Assembly: GCA_900088475.1 (NCBI GenBank) | Contig: FLMG01004723.1 | Coordinates: 99,504 to 114,583, forward strand | DNA: 15,080 nucleotides | Direction: 5' to 3' | Origin: Hyphochytrium catenoides | Taxonomy: Eukaryota; Sar; Hyphochytriomycetes; Hyphochytriales; Hyphochytriaceae | Shown: piece by piece, positions 7,801-15,080 of the stretch | How the letters are laid out: each line of letters begins with the position of its first letter | How positions within the stretch are numbered: the first letter of the stretch is position 1 | Notes under the pieces: model-generated | Databases searched by the model: none | What the model saw: only the letters and a program-made list of their open reading frames with translations | Told to the model about the DNA's origin: nothing | Program-made: the position numbers and the translations under genes

Positions 7801-9841
7801 TCGCCACTTGGACAGGAAGAGGCGCAGAGATACGTTGCCTGTTGAGCTAGATGAGCTGCAGGCACATCTCGATGGAACGCTTTATCTGCCAATCTGCCGT
7901 GGAGGGGACCCAGTGAAGAAGGTAGCCCCTTTGTACTTTGAATAGGTCTTTTAAGGAAGAAGAGAGAAGTAGGCGCATGCATTGAAAGTGTTCTCTGACT
8001 TTTGCCACCTCACGGGTAGATCCTATGCGTGATCAAGAGTGAAAGTAGAGTCTTCTCCACCAAGAGCCGTGCGCCAACTCTGATCGCGTTCGAGGTCCAA
8101 TGCCTTGACGTTCCAGTTTGCAGGACCTTGTACACCCAGCCCACACAGGAGGAAGCCCTGACATCTCCTGTTGCGGTGAGCCCATGTCACGCTTAATTCT
8201 TCTGCTGCCCTCTAGTATCAGTTGACACATCTTTTCTTTTTTCCTGGTCTCGTTGATCTGTCTCTAGGCTGATAGACCTAGTTCTTTGACCGAAGGGACG
8301 GCAGAAGGTGTGGAAGACCCATGTGAGTGGTCGCTTGATCGACGCCTAACTCTAAGGAAGTCATCTTTGAATAGCTAACAACGTTTGGTCTAATTAGTTC
8401 ACTCGGACTTACTATTGAGCACAATGAGCGAGAGTACTAGTGGTGAAGAGCAAGAGGAGTCCTTAGATCTTGAGGAGTTTGAGGACCCGACGACGGAGTC
8501 TGGCAAGGCTCACGCGCTAAAGGGCCTTGAAGCTGATGAGCGGTAAGACTCGAGATCTTATTACTTTGGTCAGGGCCGGTTCTAGATATTTATAATTCGT
8601 CGTCAGTCTCCGCCGTAGGTCATCCTCTATGAGGGCTGAGGAGGAGGAGGAGCAAGTATACCCCGAAGGTTCTTGGGAAGAGAAGGTAAACACTGTGATT
8701 CGAGCCTCATCTGAGCCTCATTCTTGACCTTCCACGCGCTCCCGCACTGCGTCTTCTGTTTCGTACCATAGGTCGATAAATGCAGAGCCCAGTCGTCCTA
8801 TAGTCAACTTCCAGGTTGGGGCGTGCAGACAGTGATTTCCAAGAGCTTTGATGATATGCGGCAGGAAGCCTTCGTTCTCCAGATGCTTGAGCTCCTGCAT
8901 GCGATCTTCTTGAAGAGTCGATCAAACCTATGGTTGAGACCCTACAAGTACGTCCTCTAGCACTAGATTGTGTAGACCACTGCCATAGTGAGTGCAGAGC
9001 CTAACAGCGTGGCTACTGATTCTAGAATTGTATGCACGGGCCCAGGGACTGGATTCATTGAGACCCTCCTGGACGCAGAATCTTTGGACTCACTGAAGCA
9101 TCATGAGAAGTGCTTGACTCTGAAGGCATTGTTCGAGAAGCGCTATGGACCTGAAGGCTCAGCTTCCTTTGAGAGGGCGAGAGAGAACTTCATTAGCAGC
9201 ATGGCCGGCTACAGCGTAGTCTGCTATCTTCTCCAGATGAAGGACAGGCACAACGGAAACATTATGCTCGACAAAGAGGGTCACATTATACACATTGACT
9301 TTGGCTTCGTTCTGGGCATGGCACCAGGTAACAGAGAGTCCACTTGTCTTCCCAAGAGTGTCTCTAACCTGAGATTTTTCACCACGGTAGGTGGCCAAGT
9401 CAGCGTGGAGACCGCGCCTTTCAAGCTCACCGTAGAGATGGTGGAGCTGATGGGTGGCCTTAACTCACAGGGCTACCAATCCTTCAAAACACTCTTCGTA
9501 AAGGGCTTCCTTGCAGCCAGGGGTTACGTTGGCAAGCTGCTAGCTCTCGTGGCGTTGACTTCTTTGGAGAACTCCCCGTATCCTTGCTTTCGCGCATCGT
9601 CGCCCTCTAAAGTGCTGAAAAAGCTTCGATCTCGCTTTCGGCTGAAACTTTCTGGAGAAGCTCTCTTACAAGCGGTCGCCAAGCTAGCGGACAAGAGCTA
9701 CGATCACTGGGGCACTCGACAGTAAGTGGCTGACAATGGTGCTATCACAGATGCACCCGCTAAACCATGGGCTGTTTGTGTGCTTGTTCTCTCCGTAGGT
9801 ATGACAGCTTCCAGCAGCGCTCGAACAACATATTGCCTTAG
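4894..9841 (+). CDS. PI4K: Type III phosphatidylinositol 4-kinase, PI4K beta/Pik1-like, with PH and FYVE-like modules (20 exons)
   Basis: The enzyme phosphorylates phosphatidylinositol at the 4-position on cytosolic membrane faces. My spliced model has exons 4894-5034, 5111-5407, 5508-5693, 5790-5937, 6007-6086, 6153-6375, 6455-6605, 6761-6866, 6927-7265, 7343-7458, 7532-7662, 7755-7921, 8020-8175, 8268-8322, 8398-8542, 8619-8685, 8772-8947, 9026-9327, 9391-9721 and 9799-9841. All introns are GT-AG and phases match, giving 1119 aa. Order: acidic N-terminus 1-47, PH about 80-175, glycine zipper 209-243, FYVE-like finger 276-325, helical region about 340-560, catalytic domain about 641-1119. 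Visible catalytic parts are STKSRAPTLIAFEV, Lys860 before DDMRQE, DRHNGN 968-973 and DFG 986-988. The end, YDSFQ...NNILP, resembles PI4K beta. The start is the first ATG in the frame; the family is certain. The least certain joins are those around 6867-6926, 7266-7342 and 5938-6006. Confidence 0.93.
5228..5585 (+). other. PH domain of the PI4K (exons 2-3)
   Basis: Residues about 80-175 read as a pleckstrin homology domain. It starts with LKTRYCLLLGTRFQWFKN (strands 1-2) and closes with the typical C-terminal helix around ESWMAAVQAAI, whose Trp164 matches the near-invariant PH tryptophan. The intron 5408-5507 falls within the fold. PH domains often bind phosphoinositides or small GTPases. I cannot tell which from sequence, because the basic residues of the first loop are few. 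Confidence 0.75.
5790..5937 (+). other. Glycine-zipper hydrophobic segment of the PI4K (exon 4)
   Basis: Exon 4 encodes an Ala/Gly/Val-rich stretch, residues 209-243, with small-residue spacing such as AGAFVGS and GVGTAAGAMIAGYW (GxxxG at 220/224 and 232/236). A strongly basic tail follows (KK.KAKRDRQ, 246-255). Glycine zippers mediate helix packing in or on membranes. The segment could insert as a hairpin around Pro229 or lie on a membrane with the basic tail facing acidic lipids. It occupies a single exon, which would suit exon shuffling. No such segment is typical of PI4K. Confidence 0.65.
6052..6281 (+). other. FYVE-like zinc finger of the PI4K (exons 5-6)
   Basis: Eight cysteines fit four CxxC-type pairs: C276/C279, C292/C295, C300/C304 (with His303 beside) and C322/C325, ending VPVCDLC like FYVE fingers. 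The intron 6087-6152 separates the first pair from the rest. Canonical FYVE domains bind PI3P through an R/KR/KHHCR motif before the second pair. Here the position reads KSREYCVS, so the His-His is missing. The third pair has spacing CQPHC instead of CxxC. PI3P binding is therefore doubtful and a structural or protein-binding role is possible. Confidence 0.7.
6320..7265 (+). other. PIK helical (accessory) region of the PI4K
   Basis: Residues about 340-557 are predicted from their pattern to be mostly amphipathic helices, as in the lipid-kinase PIK domain. Typical pieces are LSMLHQFTEEPEAFA, FYWSQMIGLVRTLM and LKALWEFLAIYDD. The domain packs against the kinase and is the usual site for regulators. 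Sequence conservation is weak, so the call rests largely on position before the catalytic domain. A 60-nt intron (6867-6926) probably lies inside it. Confidence 0.6.
8020..9841 (+). other. PI4K catalytic domain with split N-lobe
   Basis: The N-lobe begins with ILCVIKSESRVFSTKSRAPTL (residues 696-716), matching the SK.RAP.LI motif of PI4K. An acidic Ser/Glu insert follows (about 748-836, exons 13-15). The lobe resumes with QLPGWGVQTVISKSFDDMRQE (Lys860 aligns with the ATP-binding lysine). DRHNGN and DFG (986-988) form the active site. The activation segment runs on to ETAPFKLT and ends before the conserved MGG. All residues known to be needed for catalysis appear present, so the enzyme should be active. 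Confidence 0.9.
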
Positions 9842-10558
9842 GTAACAGTGTCTTAAGGCTTCCATCGGGTTTCTTAGCTCCCTCCAAGAGCTCTATCAGA
9901 AGCACCACGCAGTCAGCCGTCCAGCCGAGTAGAAGAATAAGAATATGCAGATTTATGAAGTTTATACCGAGTCTACAAGCGCCTTGCTGTTAGCGCTTTA
10001 ACTAGTCCTCAGCCAAGTTGCCCCTCCTCCACATACTTGAGTTGCATCACTCTTAGGGAAGAAAGAACTCTTGCATCTGCCCTACAGCCGTAGCTCTTGC
10101 TTATTGAACTACCGCGTGACGAACCGACCTCCCGCTTGACGAGCTGAGCTTGGGAATAGACTGCGATGTTATCATGAGTCCCGACCATCTAAAGGCATGC
10201 GCAGTTTCATCTTGAGGGGCAAGTTTCCATATTTATGAGAATATCGTGTTGCTTAAGCGACGTTCTTCTTACTCCACGGGCCTGTCATATCAAGTCTATC
10301 GTCCAGTTATAGAGTGTGAGCACACCAAGCAGGCCATGATGTTAATATGGTCGTACGCTGGCACGCCTTTCATAGCACGGAAGTCTTATGAAAACAAAGA
10401 ATCTGAGCTGTAGGCCCTTCACACAGTACGTGGAGGCCGCCTGGTGGTTAATTTCCCTTCCTAGAATATATCAAAGAATTTCTGCAGCAGCATGTATCAA
10501 TCATCATCATCGGGGTCAGATTGCGACTCTCTTCATCATCCATTGGTGCCAGCAATGT
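9842..10558. other. 3' flank of the kinase gene, no gene seen
   Basis: The stretch follows the TAG stop and presumably includes the 3' UTR. No AATAAA is seen close by. A few A-rich words (GAATAAGAATATG at about 9934) could serve cleavage. No coding frame or structured RNA is apparent. Confidence 0.4.
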
Positions 10559-10660
10559 CAAAGGGATGAGCAATTGCTGCTGCGGTTACGGCGCGCTAAT
10601 CTGTACTCTCCACGTCAGAGTTCTCTGACGACGGGGTTAATGTGTCTTTTCCCAGGCATC
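10559..10660 (+). repeat. Diverged direct repeat, copy 1
   Basis: It begins with CAAAGGGATGAGCAATTGC, identical over 19 nt to 10983-11001. Weaker similarity continues for about 100 nt (for example CTAATCT and a TTT/CCC...AGGC end). The second copy lies 424 nt downstream in the same orientation. The identity of the repeat is unknown. Confidence 0.6.
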
Positions 10661-10982
10661 CTCAGCGGCTATCACTAGCGTCAACCCGCTGACTCTCTAA
10701 CCTTCGTATAGAAACGCCCCTGATCCTTCTGATGTTGTAGGATGCTGATGGCTTGACTAGTCGAATTCGTCGTACTTTTCTTTCCGCGGGGGAGGCAAGT
10801 GCTTGAGTATCGAAGCATGCAACCTTTCCATCTTTTCATTGACGCGTCGGAAATGTTTCCATCAAAGCCCAAGGGTCATGTCCGTTATTGAGTGGATGGT
10901 CCACACTCGACACTCTTGATTGACACTCGCTTTTGCATGTTTATCTATAGCAGTAGGGCTAGCTCTTGCACGTTCTGCAGAA
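10661..10982. other. Unassigned spacer between the two direct-repeat copies
   Basis: No coding frame, RNA gene or repeat that I recognise lies between the two repeat copies. A 63-codon minus-strand frame (10681-10872) is uninformative. Confidence 0.35.
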
Positions 10983-11098
10983 CAAAGGGATGAGCAATTG
11001 CCGCGGCCCCACTAATCTCTAATCTCACTTCATATTTCCAGACGATCTGTACTCAGCAGACGACTTTAGTGTGCTCCTTTCCTAGGCTTTGTCTGTGC
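10983..11098 (+). repeat. Diverged direct repeat, copy 2
   Basis: This is the partner of 10559-10660. The first 19 nt are identical, and the rest aligns only with gaps, ending near CCTTTCCTAGGC against CTTTTCCCAGGC in copy 1. The pattern suggests an old duplication or two remnants of one dispersed element. Confidence 0.6.
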
Positions 11099-11113
11099 CA
11101 ACCATCAGTGTAA

Positions 11114-11341
11114 GGAGAGGGAGAACGGTGCCAGGAAGTTATTTCGCCAGGCTCCAAACGCTACAATCTAGCTCTTCTAACTGCGGGACCTCATTCCTTC
11201 AAAGTTCTCTATGGGGCTAAGGTGACCAAGGTCTCTCTTGTTAGGCTGCTGGCCGACAACCACTGCACATCCCGATCAGCGCCATGGTATAATAGGAGCA
11301 GTCCCCATAGAAACGTAACTGAGGCTATCAGGTCGTGCTGA
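11114..11341 (+). pseudogene. Possible retroelement integrase fragment (weak)
   Basis: A 75-codon stop-to-stop frame without ATG includes YNLALLTAGPHSFKVLYGAK. This resembles the YN....TG.SPF.LLYGRKP region near the end of LTR-retrotransposon integrase cores. No catalytic D,D,E region, reverse transcriptase or LTR is visible nearby. If real, it is a small relic of an LTR element. The motif is short and the SP order is altered (HSF in place of SPF), so chance similarity is possible. Confidence 0.25.
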
Positions 11342-12370
11342 TGGTTAGAATAATAGCCAGCAGCAGAAAATAAGAATCTCTGCCGCTTTGAATACTCTCT
11401 CTTCCTCAGTAGAGCCCCCGGGGTAGCCGGAAGCGGTTGGAGACTTCACCATGAACAAAACGATGACAATGCGTCTTCTTCTCTTCTGTTTGTACACGCA
11501 AAGCTGGCAGAATTCTTCGACAACAAGCCAGCAGCAGGACCAACCTCGTCGATCAGAGTGGCATTAGAGGGGCCATTCAAAAGATTCATCTGTTAAGCAT
11601 CCGCCATAATCACGGAGGAGACTCTTCCCTCTTAGCTGAGGACATTGTTGAATTGCACAGTCAAATAAATCAGTATGGCACCCTATAAGAGGACGGATGT
11701 GGAAGCTTCAAGGTCATGTGCCCTGAAGCGTCATCAACTCCGCTGCCACAAGATAAAAAAGAGAAGATGGAGGTAGTTGGGTCATCTCAAGCTAAAAAGA
11801 GTCAAGATCACGAAGAGGCGGAGAATGTGCGGTGGTAGCAGCGCGTATTTTCCGTCTTCTCATCTTGATGAGTCCCTGATATGCATCCAAGGCCTAGCAC
11901 CAACTCTAACATAGCAATTAGAAGCTGGCATTCGAAGTTGAGAGCAAAAGTGAAGAGGAGCAAGTCGGCCAAGAGCTCATCCTCCCTAGCTCTGTGAACA
12001 CTCTCTCGTCGTGATCCGATTCCTCAAGAGGAGAAAATAAGGAGTAGGTGATGAGGAGAAGAGCTGACTTACAAGCATATTGGCGACGCCGCTCCCTTCT
12101 CTGCACCCGCCAGGATGGTAGGCCTTGACCGCATTAGCTAGTAATAAGAAGTCCTCTAGTCATCCTATGGGAATGACTGCGACGATTAGAAGTACGCTAC
12201 GTCTTCATCTCAACATTATGAGGTGGTACGCTCGCTTGCTCTTCTTGATGACGGAAGCAAGCGTTTATATCACTACGACGTCCCGCAAAGCTCTACAGCC
12301 GATGCAGCACGTAGTTTAAACTCAGGGAACAAAGTAGCACAATGGTATTAGTTCGTAAAACACGGTTTCG
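11342..12370. other. Unassigned region with small coding-like islands
   Basis: No named gene is present. A 40-codon plus-strand frame at 11716-11838 is rich in Lys, Glu, Ser and Gln. A 30-codon frame at 11922-12014, beginning right after an acceptor-like CAATTAG, is rich in Glu. They might be exons of a low-complexity protein gene continuing toward the minisatellite, but I could not join them in phase. Confidence 0.3.
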
Positions 12371-12774
12371 ATGAAGAAGACTCATCTCCTCCTACGACCC
12401 TCTTCTTTCCCTTCTATACGTTCTGACTTGGCAGAAGAAACACCTATGACGCCCTCCATTCGGCTCCGGGCACTGGTTGAACAGCAATCTCGGGTGTGCA
12501 AGCATCCTGCCATCCTGCCATCCTGCCTTCTTCCTGCCAACACCTCCCATCCTGCCAACACCTGCCATCCTGCCAACACCTGCCATCCTGCCTTCTTCCT
12601 GCCAACACCTGCCATCCTGCCATCCTGCCTTCCTGCCAACACCTGCCTTCCTGCCAACACCTGCCTTCCTGCCAACGCCTGCCATCCTGCCATCCTGCCA
12701 ACACCTGCCATCCTGCCAACACCTGCCATCCTGCCATCCTGCCTTCCTGCCAACGCCTGCCATCCTGCCATCCT
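12371..12774 (+). CDS. Possible exon ending in the minisatellite (weak)
   Basis: A frame opens at ATG 12371 with about 44 residues of ordinary composition (for example LAEETPMTPSIRLRALVEQQ). It then runs through the minisatellite as HPAN/TPAILPS-type repeats and ends at a consensus donor GTAAGT beginning at 12775. If spliced there, the repeat would be a Pro/Ala/Leu/Cys-rich coding array. All array frames are open because the repeat lacks stop words, so openness is not evidence of translation. Confidence 0.2.
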
Positions 12775-12776
12775 GT
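12503..12776. repeat. Modular minisatellite, 31 units of 8, 10 or 11 bp
   Basis: The array is fully covered by four module types that nearly all end in CTGC: CATCCTGC (15 copies), CTTCCTGC (4), CTTCTTCCTGC (2) and CAAC[A/G]CCTGC-type (10). Together they make exactly 274 nt. An 8+10 pair gives an 18-bp higher-order period. On the minus strand the units contain GGCAGGATG, close to the GGGCAGGA-G core of hypervariable minisatellites. Module shuffling implies repeated unequal exchange or slippage. Confidence 0.95.
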
Positions 12777-13869
12777 AAGTCCAGCTGTGCCGCTTCTCAG
12801 CTTGGCGGCCCTGCTGACTGCTGACGATTCTGCGTCGGATGATGAGAAGACACTGAAGACGCCAATGTCACACAGCCCCAGCAAGTACAAGTACAGGTTT
12901 TGTAGAGGAGGAACTCTCGGTAGATAAGTTCTGTAACCTCCTTGTAACCTTTCTGCCTCCAGGGACTTGTCAGCGACGAGCTACTGTACTTATAAGTAGA
13001 GGTTGCTTACACTTTCTTGCTTGCAAGGAAAAGTTGTAGATTACCACTAAAAACCCACCAGCTGTAGAAAGGAGAAATTTCACAGGAACAAAAGTGGGGG
13101 TTTTATTGTCAAGCCTAAATGCTTTTATAATAAAAAAAGGGAAAGCAGTGCTAAAACTGGAGCTAGGTGAGCACCGCCGCGACCAAGGACCGAAGGATGG
13201 GGTTGGAGGCTGGGTTAGTGAATCTATACATCTCAGCTTTTAGACACTCCCATTCCTCACCCTCGGTAGTGGCTCCACCTACTATCCGCTTCATCCTTCA
13301 TCCACTCACCTACGACATCAGAGCTTCAGTTACTACTAGTCCAGTCTGTATCTTTCACTCTGATTTTGCTATTTCCCATTTCGAGATCGTAATAACAGCT
13401 CTCATACTATAATGAAAATGACGAATCTGAACATAATTCAAACATCTGATACGTTGGGTGGGAGACAGGGTACAGACAGCAAGTGGTGTTTTATACATCG
13501 GAGGGCGGATGGGTCTTTTGAGAGCTCGAAGCACTTGATAGAGATCAAGCGAAACCCTGCCGTTATGATTTTATCCCTATCCAAATAAGCAAAACACGGA
13601 GTGCAATTACATATTCCTTGTAATACTCAAGGTAATAGTGGCCCTGTACTCCGCTATTCAGCCACTGTGCAAGTATACAAAATGCAAGTATAACGAGAAA
13701 TCACAGCTTCCAGTCTTTCATTGGTTCGACGGCGCTGATAACTCAATTTCTGGAGCTGCTCCATTTGAATCGAATCTCCGTGAAGAATCACCCGCAGACG
13801 CCAGTCTTCGATCCTGCAGATCAGCAGACCCCGATCATCAGTCAACCACGGAGGAGGAAAGAGATCTCG
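12777..13869. other. Unassigned region after the minisatellite
   Basis: The first 120 nt include a coding-like acidic Ser-rich stretch (DSASDDEKTLKTPMSHSPSK, about 12829-12888) before a possible donor at 12898. Further on are A/T-rich words such as TTTTATAATAAAAAAA (about 13123-13138) and an imperfect hairpin (13044-13060 with 13093-13108). No gene is recognised. Confidence 0.35.
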
Positions 13870-13918
13870 CTCTCTCTCTCTCTCTCTTTGTCTGTCTCTC
13901 TCTCTCTCTCTCTCTCTC
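13870..13918. repeat. Interrupted (CT)n microsatellite
   Basis: A CT run is broken once by TTTGTCTG and then resumes. It makes long open frames on both strands (for example minus 13654-14190) that are dominated by Arg/Glu or Leu/Ser runs, and these are not credible genes. Confidence 0.95.
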
Positions 13919-14020
13919 CCTCTGAGTGCTTGCCCTTTCAAATTTTTGAAAAACCTTTTTCTCATTTTGCACTTCTTTTCTCTACTCTGTGAGAAGTTAG
14001 CGCGGGTGAGCACGTCCACT

Positions 14021-14087
14021 TTTGAAGCTTGAAGCTTGGCCGGAAAGTGCAGCTTTGTGCAGATAACGGAACGCCTTTGAAGCTTGA
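14021..14087 (+). repeat. Short direct repeats with TTTGAAGCTTGA
   Basis: The 12-mer occurs at 14021-14032 and again at 14076-14087, and the first copy continues as GAAGCTTG, a third partial copy. The repeats lie about 100-160 nt before the transposase ATG. Subterminal clusters of short repeats are where hAT transposases bind, so a role in the element's 5' end is possible. Confidence 0.5.
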
Positions 14088-14109
14088 GAGGAGTTCTAGC
14101 ATCCAGCAG

Positions 14110-14169
14110 GTGAGCTCGTAACCCTTGTGAGTGGTATTGATCAACTAATTCCTTTCGCTTGTTTGCCAG
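14110..14169 (+). other. Probable 5' UTR intron of the hAT gene
   Basis: A consensus donor CAG|GTGAGC at 14110 and a pyrimidine-rich acceptor TTTGCCAG ending at 14169 enclose 60 nt, the size of introns in the nearby kinase gene. The acceptor lies 14 nt before the ATG. Confidence 0.55.
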
Positions 14170-14183
14170 CAGAACAATCAAGA

Positions 14184-15080
14184 ATGGCAACCTTGAAAAG
14201 GAAGCGCCAACCCTCGAAGGTCTGGCAGTACTTTACGCGGGGCAAGCTCGCTGAAGATAAGAGCGTCATTCTTAACGACGACGATGGTCCTGGCGCGACC
14301 TGCAACATGTGTGGCGCATTTGTTAAGGGACTTTCCCCGACCAATCTCCTCAACCATCTGGAGGTAAACAAGGGGATTAGGTTTAGCTGTTGCGCAGGGA
14401 GTATGGCAGAGAGCTTAAGCAAGGACTTTATCAGCACCTAGCTGTGGACTAACAGGCGTCTTGACTCATCCTCCAAGCGTGCAACCAATAATCGGAAGCT
14501 CACCGAAGAAGACCGCAAGCGGCATGGCGAGGCTGCCGCCGCGTGCCGTGAGAGCATCTCCGTGAAGAAGAGAAAGCTTGAAGAGCTCTATCTCTCTGGG
14601 GAGTATCCTGAGAAAAAGACTCCTAAGAAAGAAACCAATGAAGATTCGGGTCGACAGTCAATTCTTAGAAAGAAGCAACCTGACCGAGCTCTCGGTAGGT
14701 TTCTCCATTCCTCTTCCTTTGGCATAGTGGCTTGCCCTTTCTTCATGGACCACCGACGCTAGCCTTGCTCTCTCTTATCTCTCTCGGGGTCTGTCCGTCA
14801 ATCGTCTACGTGGGCTCACATCTTCTTCCCACGCAGCTCTGTATGTCCTATTGGGCATGTTCCCGGTCTCAAGCATTGAACAGAACGACGGTCTTCGCGC
14901 TCTCATTGCCCTAAGCATTGAAGGCAAGTATACCTTCCCAACTTCATCCACCATCCGGAAAGAACTGGACGATCTGGCGGAGAAGACCTCAGGAGCTATT
15001 CAGCAGATCTTGACGGCGCCCAAGACGGTGAGTCCCTACTGATTGGGGCCAAAGTCAGGAGCAAGGGAGGTTCGCATCGG
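14184..15080 (+). CDS. hAT-family transposase, N-terminal part (BED zinc finger), truncated by window end
   Basis: The model has exons 14184-14363, 14442-14694 and 14837-15027, followed by a donor GTGAGT at 15028. Phases agree, giving 208 residues so far. Residues 11-60 are a BED finger: SKVWQYF, then C40/C43 (CNMC) and SPTNLLNHL with His58. A Lys/Glu-rich linker follows. Exon 3 reads A-LYVLLGMFPVSSIEQNDGLRALI, the conserved hAT segment in which a small domain precedes the RNase-H-like core (typical form: P.S.VE..GFR.L). The core with its D,D,E residues would lie beyond the window. The second His/Cys of the BED finger is not evident across the first splice. An alternative acceptor at 14477 also keeps frame. 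It could be a live element, a relic or a domesticated gene. Confidence 0.8.

Noticed and set aside
9839-9890. Kinase reading on past the TAG at 9839
   Set aside because: The YDSFQ...NNILP ending already matches the usual C-terminus of PI4K beta-type kinases, so the TAG is taken as the true stop.
12503-12776. CRISPR array
   Set aside because: Units are 8-11 bp with no unique spacers, in a eukaryotic context. It is a minisatellite.
12382-12890. Several minus-strand and alternate-frame ORFs of 115-148 codons
   Set aside because: They are produced by the stop-free minisatellite, which is open in many frames. Their length carries no coding signal.
13721-13740. tRNA B-box-like GGTTCGAC
   Set aside because: No matching A box, acceptor stem or anticodon arm could be drawn around it.
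13654-14190. 178-codon minus-strand ORF
   Set aside because: It spans a CT microsatellite, giving Arg/Glu repeats, and overlaps the better-supported 5' UTR and start of the hAT gene on the other strand.

Overview
The window is eukaryotic nuclear DNA, probably from a unicellular protist or alga. The main evidence is one gene split by about 19 short GT-AG introns, nearly all 60-100 nt, together with many microsatellites and degenerate repeat elements. Dense short introns at intermediate GC content would suit an alveolate such as a perkinsid, but that placement is an inference and not secure.

The centre, 4894-9841 on the + strand, is a complete type III phosphatidylinositol 4-kinase gene. Exons joined by hand in matching phases give 20 exons and 1119 residues. 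In order the protein carries an acidic N-terminus, a PH domain, a glycine-zipper hydrophobic segment with a basic tail, a degenerate FYVE-like zinc finger, the PIK helical region, and a PI4K catalytic domain whose N-lobe is split by an acidic Ser-rich insert. The C-terminus resembles PI4K beta/Pik1. This combination of membrane-targeting modules on a PI4K is the most notable object in the window.

The right end, from 14184 to the window edge, holds the 5' part of an intron-containing hAT-type transposase gene (BED zinc finger followed by the conserved hAT N-terminal region). A 60-nt intron probably lies in its 5' UTR.

The left 4.8 kb has no gene I can name. It contains a CT-rich tract, a CCAAT/GC-box cluster, a 264-bp foldback element (1651-1914) with a diverged end fragment nearby, a 205-codon unassigned minus-strand ORF, GA and CAG microsatellites, and an F-box-like fragment interrupted by stops.

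Between the kinase and the transposase (9842-14183) the DNA is mostly unassigned. It holds a diverged direct repeat about 420 bp apart, a short fragment resembling the end of a retroelement integrase, small coding-like islands, a 274-bp modular minisatellite (12503-12776) that is open in several frames on both strands, and a CT microsatellite.

The two recognised genes show no functional link. The kinase would make PI4P on membranes chosen by its PH, finger and hydrophobic modules. The transposase belongs to a mobile element or a gene derived from one.
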